DNA of 64,000 nt, from the NCBI RefSeq assembly GCF_002946835.1, contig NZ_CP026652.1:7936001-8000000 (forward strand). Direction: 5' to 3'. The notes under the pieces are model-generated. The model was not told the origin of the DNA. It searched no databases and saw only the letters and a program-made list of their open reading frames with translations. Positions 45,715 through 54,973 of this stretch are shown here, piece by piece; position 1 is the first letter of the stretch, and each line of letters opens with the position of its first letter. The position numbers and the translations under genes are program-made. Source of the stretch: Streptomyces dengpaensis. Lineage in GTDB: Bacteria; Actinomycetota; Actinomycetes; Streptomycetales; Streptomycetaceae.

Positions 45715-45749
45715 CTCTTGAGCAAGTCCTTGGCGGACCTTTGGGCAGG

Positions 45750-46115
45750 GGAGCGTTCTGCGACCACCGGCTCGTCGAGTACGTCTACAACACGCCCTGG
45801 TCCCTGAAGTCCTTCGACGGCCGGGAGAAGAGCCTGTTGCGGGAGGCGACGGCGGACCTGATCCCGACGTCCGTCTATGACAGGGTCAAGAGCCCCTACC
45901 CGTCCACCCAGGACCCCAAGTACGCGACCGCCCTGCAGGGCCACGTCAAGGATCTGCTGGCACGCCCCTCGCACCCGGTCTTCGATCTCGTCGACCGGGA
46001 AGCAGCCCGCCGCGCCGCTGACCGCGACACCCCGCAGATCACGCAGGCGTCGCGGCGCGGTCTCGAACGGACCCTCGGCCTGGCGCTCTGGATGGACCTC
46101 TACGCCCCGAGCTGA
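45750..46115 (+). pseudogene. Asparagine synthetase (AsnB-type) C-terminal remnant
   Basis: The frame reads AFCDHRLVEYVYNTPWSLKS, FDGREKSLLREATADLIPTS and VYDRVKSPYPSTQDPKYATA, the C-terminal end of glutamine-hydrolysing asparagine synthetase. The glutaminase domain, the SGGLDS ATP-pyrophosphatase loop and the start codon are all absent. The frame ends normally at 46115. Confidence 0.8.
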
Positions 46116-46118
46116 CGC

Positions 46119-46646
46119 TCAGCTGAGCCCGAGCGCCTTGTCCGCGGCGGCCACGGACGGCTTCCACCACGTCGTCACCGGCTCCCACACGAGGACGGCG
46201 CCCCCGGCGCCCACCTCGCGGGCGGTGAAGGAACGCCCGTAGAGGGCCGGGTCGGCGGAGACGGTGATCGAATCCACCCGGCGGGCCTGCGGGTCGGCCT
46301 GGTCGGCGATGGTCCGCACCGCCGCGTACGCCGTCCTGCCCGCGCCGAGCCGGTACGGCCCGCTCTCCCCGGCGGGCGTCGGCAGGGCCGCGCCGTCGAG
46401 GTCGCCGAAGGTGACGGTAGGGATCCGGTCGACGGTGCACGCGCGGCCGGCCCGGTTGGTGACGCTGATGCGCACGACGGTGGGGTCCGCGGACTGCTTG
46501 GCCCGCAGTTCGAGGGCCTTCTCCGCGCACTTCGCGGGCTGACCGGTGGCCTTCGCGGGCCGCGGGGCGGCCGAGCCGCTCTGCGGCACAGCGAGGAGCA
46601 GCGCGGTGGCGGCGGTCGACAGGGCGAGGACGGTTCGGACGCGCAT
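46119..46646 (-). CDS. Secreted DUF4232-like protein
   Basis: A 175-residue exported protein. The signal peptide is MRVRTVLALSTAATALLLAV, cleaved near SGSAAPRP. The mature domain (VVRISVTNRAGRACTVDRIP, VTFGDLDGAALPTP, YRLGAGRTAYAAVRT) has the beta-sandwich pattern of Streptomyces DUF4232 proteins, with two cysteines. ATG 46646 has GGGGGAA upstream. Function unknown. Confidence 0.8.
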   Translation of the reverse strand: MRVRTVLALSTAATALLLAVPQSGSAAPRPAKATGQPAKCAEKALELRAKQSADPTVVRISVTNRAGRACTVDRIPTVTFGDLDGAALPTPAGESGPYRLGAGRTAYAAVRTIADQADPQARRVDSITVSADPALYGRSFTAREVGAGGAVLVWEPVTTWWKPSVAAADKALGLS

Positions 46647-46803
46647 CGGTGATGTTCCCCCTGGTGTGGTCATGTACGGGTGCGGCGTGCCCGGTGGAGG
46701 CGACGCCTGCCCAGTGTGACGGCCGGGGGGTACGAGAGGTTGTAGTCGGCTTGTCCGTGTCCCGTGGTTGTCGCACATCCCGCCCAGCAGGCGGGTCCCG
46801 GGT

Positions 46804-48372
46804 TCAGCCGTCGGACTCCCGGCCGCACGAGCTGCCGTTGTCCGGCAGGGAGCCGTACAGCAGGAAGTCGTCGATCTTCTTGTGGACGCACTTGGAGGAC
46901 ACGTACCCGGTGTGCCCCGAGCCCTTGTTGTCGAGTACGACGGCGGACGAGCCGAGCCGCTCGGCGGTCTCCACGGTCCAGCGGTACGGGGTCGCGGGGT
47001 CGCCACGGGTGCCGACGAGCAGCATCTTCGGGGTCTTGACGTCCCGCACCTCCTCGCGGATGAAGTCAGTGCCTTTGGGGCGGCCGTAGCACATCAGGAC
47101 CTGGGTGAGCCGGAACCGGCCGAAGACGGGGGACGCCTCCTCGTACGAGGCGCGCAGCTTGTCGATGTCCTTGGCCATCTGGGCGGCGGTGGGCCGGTCG
47201 GGATCGTCCGCGCAGTTGATCGCCATCAGGGCGGCGGGGAGGTTGTCGACGGGGATGTACTCATCGTCGACGAGTCCGCCGTCCTGCCGGGCGGCCGCGG
47301 TGGCGTCGGGGAAGGAGGCGCCGCCCGACAACTGCGTGAGGTGGCGGGGGTCGCCGTCCTCGATCAGGTGATTGAGGGCCTGTTCGAGGGTGGGCCAGAA
47401 CTTCTTGCTGTAGAGCGCCTGCGTGATGGCGCCGACGAGGCTCTGGCCGGAGAACTCCTCACCGAAGTCGGCCGGGACCGGGTTCGCGTCGAGCGAGTCG
47501 ACGAGCTGCACGACCTTCTCCCGCGCTCTGCGCGGATCCTGCCCGAACGGACAGGCCATGTCCTTCGTGCACCAGTTGAGGAAGTCCTCCAGTGCGACCT
47601 GCTGCCCTTCGGCGGACGCCAGCCCTTGCTCGGACAGCGGTTCGGTGAGTGTGTCCACACCGTCGAACACCAACCGGCCTGTCTTCGTAGGGAATTGGGC
47701 CGCGTACACCGCGCCCAGCCGCGAACCGTACGAGAAGCCGAGGAAGTTGAGCTTGTCGTCACCGAGCGCCTCGCGCATCACGTCCATGTCCCGGGAAACG
47801 TTGACCGTGCCGATGTGCGGCAGCACAGGACCGGAGTTCTTGGCACATGCGTCGGCGGTCTCCCTCACCGCCGTGAGGGCGGCCTGCGGATCAGCGCTGT
47901 CGACGGCGGCGTCCGTCGACTCCGCGGCCGCGTACATGCCCTCACCACAGCTGACGGGCGAGGACTTGCCGACGCCTCTGGGGTCGAAGGTCACCACGTC
48001 GTAGCCGTTCGTCAGGCTCATGAAGTCCTTGTCCCTGCCGGCGAGTTCGGTGATGCCCGAGCCGCCGGGGCCGCCGAAGTTCAGCAGCACGGAACCCTTC
48101 GGCTTGCCCGTCGCCCGGTAGCGGGCCAGCGCCACGTCGAGCGTCCCGTCGGCCGGGCGCGCGTAGTCCAGCGGTACGGTCACCTTCCCGCACTGCATGT
48201 CCTTGGACATGCCCTCGCCCTTGCAGGCCGACCACGTGACCTTCTGACGGTAGAAGCGGGTCAGGTCCGGCTCGGCGGCGGCCGTCGCCACCGCGGGCAG
48301 TCCGGCAGCCAGCAGGGCCAGCGCCGCGGTCGCGGCTCCGGCGAACCTGTTGCGTTGGTGCACGGACAGCAT
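46804..48372 (-). CDS. Secreted alpha/beta hydrolase, tripeptidyl-aminopeptidase type
   Basis: A 522-residue exported hydrolase of the SlpD/TAP family. The signal peptide is MLSVHQRNRFAGAATAALAL with cleavage near ATAAAEP. The mature enzyme has LLNFGGPGGSGITELAGRD (oxyanion loop), VVTFDPRGVGKSSPVSC, the nucleophile elbow LNFLGFSYGSRLGAVYAAQF, and VGTRGDPATPYRW and NKGSGHTGYVSSKCV carrying the Asp and His. It removes tripeptides from secreted proteins or peptides (family knowledge). ATG 48372 has GGGAGG 5 nt upstream. It is divergent from the chaplin gene. Confidence 0.9.
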   Translation of the reverse strand: MLSVHQRNRFAGAATAALALLAAGLPAVATAAAEPDLTRFYRQKVTWSACKGEGMSKDMQCGKVTVPLDYARPADGTLDVALARYRATGKPKGSVLLNFGGPGGSGITELAGRDKDFMSLTNGYDVVTFDPRGVGKSSPVSCGEGMYAAAESTDAAVDSADPQAALTAVRETADACAKNSGPVLPHIGTVNVSRDMDVMREALGDDKLNFLGFSYGSRLGAVYAAQFPTKTGRLVFDGVDTLTEPLSEQGLASAEGQQVALEDFLNWCTKDMACPFGQDPRRAREKVVQLVDSLDANPVPADFGEEFSGQSLVGAITQALYSKKFWPTLEQALNHLIEDGDPRHLTQLSGGASFPDATAAARQDGGLVDDEYIPVDNLPAALMAINCADDPDRPTAAQMAKDIDKLRASYEEASPVFGRFRLTQVLMCYGRPKGTDFIREEVRDVKTPKMLLVGTRGDPATPYRWTVETAERLGSSAVVLDNKGSGHTGYVSSKCVHKKIDDFLLYGSLPDNGSSCGRESDG

Positions 48373-48522
48373 GCAAGCCTCCCGGGACCTCCGGCGGTGG
48401 ACCGGCGATACCCCCTCGAACACGATAAGCACAGGTCCGGAGCCCCGCCTCTGGGTGAGCGGACCGGGCCCGCGTGCCGCGACCTGCGCGCGCCCCGGCG
48501 GTCGCTCTTCGTGGCGAACGAG

Positions 48523-48648
48523 GTCGCCATGGCCATGCCGCTCTTCGGCGCGAACGAGGATCGCCATGGCCATGCCGCTCTTCGGCGCGAACGAAGTCGC
48601 CATGACCATGCCGCTCCTCAGCACGAACCAAGTCGCCAGGACGATGCC
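48523..48648. repeat. 36-37-bp tandem repeat in a divergent promoter region
   Basis: Three units (48523-48558, 48559-48595, 48596-48631) plus a partial fourth to about 48648 share the core CGCCATGGCCATGCCGCTCT and end in GCGAACGA-type sequence. A partial unit (GTCGCTCTTCGTGGCGAACG) precedes them. Each unit holds the palindrome GCCATGGC, degraded in the third. They lie between the TAP-type hydrolase and the chaplin. Confidence 0.85.
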
Positions 48649-48796
48649 ACCGACTCCGTACGAGCCGCTGCGCCCGTTCGATAACGGTGACGCTCGATGG
48701 GGTGAAAGACCGATAAGCCAGAACGTCTGATGGTGCTCACGCGTTTTACGCGATGCGGGTGAGTGCCCGCGACCATGTCTGGAAGGCAGGGAACCT

Positions 48797-49447
48797 ATGA
48801 AACGGGTTACCCGAAATGGTTTGATCGTCGCGGCCGCCGCCTCGGGCGCGCTGGCCGCGACCGTGCCGGCGCACGCCGACTCCGCGGCGGACGGCACCGC
48901 GGCGGGCTCACCCGGGCTGATCTCCGGGAACACCGTCCAGCTCCCGGTGCACGTTCCCGTGAACGTGTGCGGCAACACCGTGAACGTGGCCGGACTGCTC
49001 AACCCGGCGGCGGGCAACCGCTGCGCGAACGAGAGCGACGGCGGCGGGGCCGAGGAGCCGGGCGGGGCGCGGGGCGGTGCCGTCGCGCACGGCAGCGGAA
49101 AGGATTCGCCGGGCGTGCTCTCGGGCAACGGCGTACAGCTCCCGGTGGATCTTCCGGTGAACGTCAGCGGCAATGCCGTGACGGTGGTCGGCCTCGGCAA
49201 CGCGGTCGTGGGCAACAAGTCCACGAACACCCGCCCCCAGCAGCCCGTCGGGCCTGCCCCGAAGCCGGTCGCCCCGCCCAAGGCGCACCCGCACCCGGCG
49301 CCCCGGCACACCCCGCAGCAGCAGCCCGCGGCCTCCCTCGCCCACACCGGCACGGACCAGACGGTGCCCGGGATCGCCGCCGGCGCGGCCCTGGTTCTGG
49401 GCGGTGCCGTCCTGTACCGCCGGTTCCGGCCCGCCGCGGTGCGCTGA
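48797..49447 (+). CDS. Long chaplin (cell-wall-anchored)
   Basis: A 216-residue ChpA/B/C-type chaplin, a hydrophobic amyloid-forming surface protein of aerial hyphae and spores. The signal peptide ends near TVPAHADS. Two chaplin domains follow: GLISGNTVQLPVHVPVNVCG with NTVNVAGLLNPAAGNRCAN (two Cys), and GVLSGNGVQLPVDLPVNVSG with NAVTVVGLGNAVVGNKSTN, which lacks the cysteine pair. The sorting signal is LAHTG (about 183), then a hydrophobic stretch and RRFRP, as used by class-E sortases. ATG 48797 has GGAAGG and GGGAA upstream. Confidence 0.9.
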   Translation: MKRVTRNGLIVAAAASGALAATVPAHADSAADGTAAGSPGLISGNTVQLPVHVPVNVCGNTVNVAGLLNPAAGNRCANESDGGGAEEPGGARGGAVAHGSGKDSPGVLSGNGVQLPVDLPVNVSGNAVTVVGLGNAVVGNKSTNTRPQQPVGPAPKPVAPPKAHPHPAPRHTPQQQPAASLAHTGTDQTVPGIAAGAALVLGGAVLYRRFRPAAVR

Positions 49448-49469
49448 CCCACGGGCCACCGAGGACGGA

Positions 49470-49500
49470 AGGCCCCGCCGGGACCGCGACCGTGGGGCCT
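49470..49500 (+). terminator. Hairpin terminator after the chaplin gene
   Basis: AGGCCCC (49470-49476) pairs with GGGGCCT (49494-49500), 22 bp beyond the stop codon. The loop is long, so strength is uncertain. The remaining 220 bp up to the GNAT gene hold no other recognisable feature. Confidence 0.5.
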
Positions 49501-49721
49501 CCTCGGCTCGTCGGGGATGGGCGTTCGCGGTACGCGCCTGCGCGCGCCTACGTGCCGACGGCTCGGCTGTGCGGGTGAGCTGGCCGAATCACTTCCCCGG
49601 CGCGACGATCGGACCCGGAGATCGGGAAGGATGCCGCGCGTGCGACCGGCCACCGCGGCGACGTGACCCCCGCGGCGGCGGCCGGTGCCGACGCGACCCC
49701 CGTACGGAATGGAGCGCCCGC

Positions 49722-50579
49722 ATGACCTCTCCGGGACGCGAAGACCTCGTCGTCACCCAGGCCTCGATCGACGACTGGAAGGTGGTCGTCGAATGGGCGG
49801 CGGACGAGGGATGGAGTCCCGGCCTTTCCGACAGCGCGAGCTTCTTCGCCCAGGACCCCGGGGGCTTCTTCATCGGCCGGATCGGCGGAGAACCCGTCTC
49901 GGCCACCTCGGTGGTCACCTACGGCGCCGACTACGCCTTCCTGGGCTTCTACCTCGTACGCCCCGACCTGCGCGGCCACGGCTACGGCCTGGCCACCTGG
50001 AAGACGGCCCTCGCTCACGCCGGAAGCCGTACCGTCGGCCTCGACGGGGTGGTCGCACAGCAGGACAACTACCGCATGTCCGGCTTCGAACTCGCCCACC
50101 GCACCCACCGTTTCAGCGGAACCGCCCCTGTGGGGGAGACACCCTCGGGAGTCTGGCCCGCCACACCGGCCGACCGTGCGGCCATCACGGCGTACGACAG
50201 CGCCTGCTACCCCGCCGACCGCCCGGCGTTCCTGGAGTCATGGCTGACCGGCCCGGAGCACCGCACCTTCGTCCGCCCCGCCGACGACGGGCACGTCACC
50301 GGGTACGCCGTGATCCGCCCGGCCCGCGGCGTCCTGCGCGTCGGCCCGCTGTTCGCCGACACCGCCGACGACGCCCGGGCACTCCTCGCCGCGATCGCCG
50401 CCGACGCCGCCGGAAGCGAGGTCGCCATCGACGTCCCCGAGCCGAACGCGGCGGGCATCGCCCTCGTCGAGGAACTCGGCCTCGTCCCCTCCTTCGAAAC
50501 GGCGCGTATGTACACCGGGCCGGTCAGGCCGTTCGCCCAGGAGCGTGTCTACGGCGTCACGACACTGGAGCTCGGCTAG
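49722..50579 (+). CDS. GNAT acetyltransferase with C-terminal second domain
   Basis: A 285-residue N-acetyltransferase. The acetyl-CoA-binding segment is FYLVRPDLRGHGYGLATWKT (motif A), after ASFFAQDPGGFFIGRIGGEP. A second GNAT-like half (GYAVIRPARGVLRVGPLFAD, AIDVPEPNAAGIALVEELGL, SFETARMYTGP) resembles the YitH-type C-terminal domain. ATG 49722 was chosen; upstream in-frame sequence is atypical. Substrate unknown. Confidence 0.85.
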   Translation: MTSPGREDLVVTQASIDDWKVVVEWAADEGWSPGLSDSASFFAQDPGGFFIGRIGGEPVSATSVVTYGADYAFLGFYLVRPDLRGHGYGLATWKTALAHAGSRTVGLDGVVAQQDNYRMSGFELAHRTHRFSGTAPVGETPSGVWPATPADRAAITAYDSACYPADRPAFLESWLTGPEHRTFVRPADDGHVTGYAVIRPARGVLRVGPLFADTADDARALLAAIAADAAGSEVAIDVPEPNAAGIALVEELGLVPSFETARMYTGPVRPFAQERVYGVTTLELG

Positions 50580-50683
50580 CGCCCGTCCGGCCGATCAGCA
50601 CCTGGCGGCGCGGAAGGCCACGCAGCGCCGCCGCGACCGGGACGCGCTGCGAGCCCCTCTGGCGGCGGTGCGGCGGGACGGCG

Positions 50684-51433
50684 TCAGCCGAGCGGCTCCC
50701 GCGCGCGTTGCACCGCGTCCAGCAGCGGACCGCGGTGCAGGGGACCGTGCCCCGGCAGCAGGACGTCCGCCGCGAGTGCCTCGATGTGCTGGAGGGACGC
50801 GAGGGCACCGGCGCGGTCGGTGTCGAACATCGCAGGCAACAGCTGCGGGCCCCGAATCCTCGAGGTGGGGTGGCCGCTGACCAGGGCGTCGCCGGAGATC
50901 AGGATTCCGGCGTCCGGCAGATGGTAGACGCAGTGCCCGGCCGTGTGGCCGGGCGTGTGCACCGGAACCGGACGGCCGGGCAGGTCGAGCGGCCCGGCCG
51001 CGGGAAACGCCTCGGGCCGGGTCATACGGACATCAGTCTTACCGCCGGACCTGAGGGCGTGCACCGCCCACGGCAGTACGCCGGGACGCCACGCCTGGCG
51101 CATCACCTGGCCCACGCTCACCTGGTGAAGGAACTCGCGGCGCGCGTGCGGAAGTTCGGCCTCGTGCAGGTGGACCGGGATGCCGAAGGTGCTGCTGAGG
51201 TACTCGGCGGAACCGAGGTGGTCGTTGTGCGCGTGCGTGATGAGCACGGCGCTGACGGCCTCGGGCGCGTGGCCCAGGGCGTCGAGTGACGCGAGGACGT
51301 CTTGGCGGTCGCCGGGATACCCCGTGTCGATCAGGGTGACGGCGTCGCCCTCGGACAGGACGACCCAGTTGGTGTTGCTGCCGTGGACCAGATGAACTCC
51401 GGCGGCCGCCTCTACGATCGCATCCTCACGCAT
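50684..51433 (-). CDS. MBL-fold metallohydrolase
   Basis: A 249-residue metallo-beta-lactamase-fold hydrolase. Metal ligands are in VLITHAHNDHLGSAEYL (HxHxDH form HAHNDH), PVHTPGHTAGHCVY (His) and ILISGDALVSGHP (Asp), with a final His in DVLLPGHGPL. It resembles glyoxalase II/SoxH-like enzymes; the substrate is unknown. ATG 51433 has GGGA 5 nt upstream; ATG 51439 is an alternative. Confidence 0.87.
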   Translation of the reverse strand: MREDAIVEAAAGVHLVHGSNTNWVVLSEGDAVTLIDTGYPGDRQDVLASLDALGHAPEAVSAVLITHAHNDHLGSAEYLSSTFGIPVHLHEAELPHARREFLHQVSVGQVMRQAWRPGVLPWAVHALRSGGKTDVRMTRPEAFPAAGPLDLPGRPVPVHTPGHTAGHCVYHLPDAGILISGDALVSGHPTSRIRGPQLLPAMFDTDRAGALASLQHIEALAADVLLPGHGPLHRGPLLDAVQRAREPLG

Positions 51434-51971
51434 GACCATCCCGACGCTTGAGATCTGTTCGCGGCCGGACACGACCACGTCAGGGCGAAGGTATCGCGAG
51501 TGCGCCCGAGGACCACCGCCGCCCTCTTCGCCAGTGCGTGCCCCCATCGCCGGCGCTCCGGGCGGCACGTCCGCCCTCGTGGCTGAGCGCGCCCCGGGTG
51601 CCACCTCAGCTTGACCGGGTGAGGCGGCCGCAAGGAATTCCGGTGCGCCGCACGCGCCGGCTTCCCTACACTCGCCACGAGATCGCGCGCCGCCGGTACG
51701 GGCGGTGCGCGGCGTGACGAGTGAGGGGAGCCGGGCCGTGCGTGAGCGCACCGCTGTCGTCGTTCCCCGATCACGGTACGAGGTGATTCTGGTGTCTCCG
51801 GGCGCCCGGTGCCGGCTGCGCGGCCGGAACCGGATGCCCGCGACGTGACGAAGGCCTGACCCCGACACGCTCCAACAGCCTGCTCACGCATGCCTGTTGG
51901 CGGTTCGGCGGGTCCGTTTCGTCCGGGAATCGCGCTGCCCCCTTCGAGATCACCGTGAAAGGCCACGGGCC
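51434..51971. other. Gene-poor 538-bp interval
   Basis: The only hints are a -10-like TACACT at 51667-51672 and, 44 bp later, a 43-codon frame from GTG 51716 (MTSEGSRAVRERTAVVVPRS ... GRNRMPAT) ending about 51847. It could be a truncated gene; I do not recognise it. The EF-G paralogue starts at 51972. Confidence 0.3.
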
Positions 51972-54071
51972 GTGCGTACCAACCTGAACCGTCAACCGAC
52001 CAGTCCGCTCACCGCCGTGCGCAACCTGGGCATCCTCGCCCACGTCGACGCCGGCAAGACCACTGTCACCGAGCGGATCCTGTACGTCACCGGGACCACC
52101 CACAAACGGGGCGAGGTCCATGACGGAACGACCGTCACCGACTTCGACTCCCAGGAGCGCGACCGTGGGATCACCATCTTCGCCGCGGCCGTGAGCTGCG
52201 CGTGGGACGGCCACCGGATCAATCTGATCGACACACCGGGCCATGTCGACTTCTCCGACGAGGTGGAGCGCTCGCTGCGCGTCCTCGACGGCGCGATCGC
52301 GGTGTTCGACGCCGTCGCGGGCGTCGAGCCGCAGAGCGAGTCGGTGTGGCGGCGGGCCGATCGGCACGGCGTACCGCGGATCGCCTTCGTCAACAAACTG
52401 GACCGTGCCGGTGCCGACCTCGACACGGCGGTCGAGTCGATTCGGCAGCGGTTGCATCCGGCCCCGCTGGTCGTCCAGTTGCCGATCGGCTCGGAGGACG
52501 CCTTCACCGGGGTGGTGGATCTGCTGCGTATGCGAGCGCTGGTCTGGGCCGACGGCGGCGACGCGGCCGAGGAGGGCCCGGTGCCGGAATCCCTGCGGGA
52601 GGAAGCGCGGCGGCGGCGCATGCTGCTGGAGGAAGCGGTGGCCGAACTCCACCCGGTGGCGCTGGAGGAGTTCTGCGCCCGGTCCGCGCTCTCCGCGGGG
52701 ACGCTGGCCACGGCGCTGCGCGATGTGACCCGTACCGGCGAGGGGGTGGTGGTGCTGTGCGGTTCGGCCTACCGCAACCGCGGCATCGAGCCGTTGCTGG
52801 ACGCCGCCGTGGCCTACCTGCCGTCGCCACTGGACGTGCCGGCGGTACGCGGCACGCACGGCGACGCCGCACAGGAGCGGGTCGCCGATCCGGAGGCGCC
52901 GTTCGCGGGACTGGTGTTCAAGGTGAACGCGACGGCGACCGGGCGGCTGACGTATCTGCGCGTGTATTCCGGAACGCTGGAGAAGGGAGAGACGGTGCTG
53001 GACGTGGGTGCGGGGCGTACCGAGCGGATCGCCCGGATCCTGCGGGTCCGGGCCGACCGCCACGCGGAGTTGGAGTGCGCGGTGGCCGGTGACATCGTCG
53101 CGGTGGTCGGGCCGAAGTCGGCCCGCGCGGGGGCGACCTTGTGCGCCCCCACGGCGCCGCTGCTCCTCGAACCGCCGGCCGTCGCCGATCCGGTCGTCTC
53201 CGTGGCGGTCGAGGCGCGCAGGAGCACCGACACCGACCGCTTGGTGTCGGCGTTGACGCGCCTGGTCGAGGAGGATCCCTCGCTGGTCGTCCGCACCGAC
53301 CCCGAGACCGGTCAGACGGTGCTGTCGGGCATGGGCGAACTGCATCTGGAGGTGGCGGTGGAGAAGATCCGGCGCGCCCACGGGCTGGAGGTGGGTGTCG
53401 GCCGGCCGAAGGTGGCCTACCGGGAGACGGTCGTCCGTGGGGTGTCCGGGCTGGTGTACCGGCACGTCAAACAGGACGGAGGCGCCGGTCAGTTCGCCCA
53501 CGTCGTCCTCGACGTGGAACCACTGGAGGCCGATCCGGGCAGCGTGGACGGGAGCGCGGCGGGCTTCGTGTTCCGCTCGACCGTCGTCGGTGGCCGGGTT
53601 CCGCAGGAGTATGTGCGCGCGGTGGAGGCCGGCTGCCGGGACGCCCTTGCCGAGGGGCCGCTCGGCGGTCACCCGGTGACCGGGCTGCGCGTCACCCTGA
53701 CCGACGGTGCGACCCACCCGAAGGACTCCTCGGAGATGGCGTTCCGCACGGCCGGCCGATTCGCGCTCCGCGAGGCACTGCGCGCCGCCGCGATGGTTCT
53801 CCTGGAACCGGTGGTCGAAGTCACCGTCACCGTGCCCGACGACGCCGTGGGCGGGGTGCTCGGCGACCTGGCGGCGCGCCGCGGCCGGGTCTCCGGCTCG
53901 CTCACGCGAGCGGGCGCGACGGTGATCACGGCCACCGTGCCGCTGGCCGAACTCTTCGGCTACGCAACGCGGTTGCGCAGCCGCACCCAGGGCCGGGGAG
54001 TCTTCACGACCCGCCCGACCGGCCACGCCCCGGCACCGAGCCTGGCGTCCAACGGGACACCGAGCCGGTAG
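51972..54071 (+). CDS. Elongation factor G paralogue
   Basis: A 699-residue translational GTPase of the EF-G family. G-domain motifs: [18 protein letters not shown] (G1), [12 protein letters not shown] (G2), [20 protein letters not shown] (G3), [13 protein letters not shown] (G4). Domains II-V are complete ([57 protein letters not shown]). The start GTG 51972 gives the usual [20 protein letters not shown]. It is not in a ribosomal operon, so it is a second EF-G, possibly an EF-G2 or antibiotic-related factor (inference). A hairpin follows at 54082. Confidence 0.9.
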   Translation: MRTNLNRQPTSPLTAVRNLGILAHVDAGKTTVTERILYVTGTTHKRGEVHDGTTVTDFDSQERDRGITIFAAAVSCAWDGHRINLIDTPGHVDFSDEVERSLRVLDGAIAVFDAVAGVEPQSESVWRRADRHGVPRIAFVNKLDRAGADLDTAVESIRQRLHPAPLVVQLPIGSEDAFTGVVDLLRMRALVWADGGDAAEEGPVPESLREEARRRRMLLEEAVAELHPVALEEFCARSALSAGTLATALRDVTRTGEGVVVLCGSAYRNRGIEPLLDAAVAYLPSPLDVPAVRGTHGDAAQERVADPEAPFAGLVFKVNATATGRLTYLRVYSGTLEKGETVLDVGAGRTERIARILRVRADRHAELECAVAGDIVAVVGPKSARAGATLCAPTAPLLLEPPAVADPVVSVAVEARRSTDTDRLVSALTRLVEEDPSLVVRTDPETGQTVLSGMGELHLEVAVEKIRRAHGLEVGVGRPKVAYRETVVRGVSGLVYRHVKQDGGAGQFAHVVLDVEPLEADPGSVDGSAAGFVFRSTVVGGRVPQEYVRAVEAGCRDALAEGPLGGHPVTGLRVTLTDGATHPKDSSEMAFRTAGRFALREALRAAAMVLLEPVVEVTVTVPDDAVGGVLGDLAARRGRVSGSLTRAGATVITATVPLAELFGYATRLRSRTQGRGVFTTRPTGHAPAPSLASNGTPSR

Positions 54072-54081
54072 CCCCTACGAC

Positions 54082-54110
54082 GGCCCCGCCCCTGCGACCG
54101 GGGCGGGGCC
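54082..54110 (+). terminator. Terminator of the EF-G paralogue
   Basis: A perfect 11-bp stem (GGCCCCGCCCC / GGGGCGGGGCC) with 7-nt loop TGCGACC lies 11 bp after the stop codon. Confidence 0.8.
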
Positions 54111-54149
54111 GTGCGACCGGGGCGCAGCCGTGCGACCGGGGCGGGGCCG
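54093..54149. repeat. Three 19-bp tandem repeats
   Basis: TGCGACCGGGGCGGGGCCG occurs at 54093-54111, 54112-54130 (two mismatches, GCAG) and 54131-54149. The first copy supplies the loop and right arm of the terminator, so the array may have grown by duplicating that half. Confidence 0.85.
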
Positions 54150-54216
54150 TGCGTGTGTGCGCTGCTCCCGACCGTCGTCGGGGCCGCTGAAGCATGTCTG
54201 CAACAGGCCGAACAAA

Positions 54217-54228
54217 ATTGTTGACAAT
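54217..54228. promoter_or_regulatory. GntR-type operator palindrome
   Basis: ATTGTTGACAAT is an inverted repeat (ATTGT-TG-ACAAT) in a short AT-rich pocket. Such sites are common for GntR/FCD regulators upstream of aromatic-acid catabolic operons in Streptomyces. Here it directly abuts the truncated PIG-L gene. Confidence 0.5.
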
Positions 54229-54717
54229 CTTCTCGCCGCCGGCGACTACCCGCTGGTCGCCACCGCCGAGCTGCCCGACCAACTGGTGGCCGTCTACCGG
54301 GAGACCCGGCCCGAGGTCGTCCTCACCCACCCGACCGAGGACCCGTACAACGGCGACCACCCGGCCGCCAACCGCATGGCGCTGGAGGCCCGCGTCCTCG
54401 CCCAGGCCGTCGGCTACCCCGGCCCCGGCGAGATCATCGGCGCCCCGCCGGTCTTCTCCTTCGAGCCGCACCAGCCCGAGATGAGCGGCTTAAAGCCCGA
54501 GGTCCTGCTTGACATCACCGAGGTGTGGGAGACCAAGCGCAAGGCCATGGAGTGCCTCGGCGCCCAGCGGCACCTGTGGGACTACTACACCGACCTCGCC
54601 GTACGCCGTGGCGTCCAGCTCAAGCGCAACGCCGGCCCCAACCTGGGCCTGGCCCACAAAACCATGGCCGAGGCGTACATGCGTCCCCATCCGCAGATCG
54701 CGAAGGAGCTGGCATGA
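54229..54717 (+). pseudogene. PIG-L deacetylase-family hydratase (GalB-like), N-terminally truncated
   Basis: The frame shows VYRETRPEVVLTHPTEDPYN, GDHPAANRMALEARVLAQAV, VFSFEPHQPEMSGLKPEVLL and NAGPNLGLAHKTMAEAYMRP, the C-terminal two thirds of a PIG-L protein of the 4-oxalomesaconate hydratase (GalB) kind. The N-terminal metal motif (PHxDD) and the start are missing; homology begins abruptly after the operator palindrome. Its stop overlaps the start of the aldolase fragment (ATGA), the natural operon order. Confidence 0.75.
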
Positions 54718-54830
54718 GCGGCGTGATCGTCACCAACCCGCCGAAGGCGGACGCCAAGGACGTCGAGGCGCTGGCCGGGTACGGCGTGGCCACTGTGAGC
54801 GAGGCGATGGGCCGCACCGGTCTGCGACAC
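54714..54830 (+). pseudogene. 4-carboxy-4-hydroxy-2-oxoadipate aldolase (GalC-like), N-terminal remnant
   Basis: The frame reads MSGVIVTNPPKADAKDVEAL, AGYGVATVSEAMGRTGL, the N-terminus of RraA-fold CHA aldolases. After about codon 38 the similarity ends (RHASDRLKPAIPG), so the catalytic part is lost. Together with the GalB-like fragment it marks a deleted gallate/protocatechuate meta-cleavage operon. Confidence 0.7.
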
Positions 54831-54973
54831 GCCTCCGATCGACTGAAACCGGCCATACCAGGAGTGGAGGGCTCCCGTCTGTGTGCCCTCCACCCTGGAC
54901 CTTCCTCTCCCCGCCGCCGGAGGCCGACGGAAACCCCATTGCCCCAGGCGTCCCAGGATGCTGGAGTGACGCC

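Noticed and set aside
46647..49653. Long N-terminal extension of the TAP-type hydrolase
   Set aside because: The signal peptide and RBS at 48372 define the start; the extension is antisense to the chaplin.
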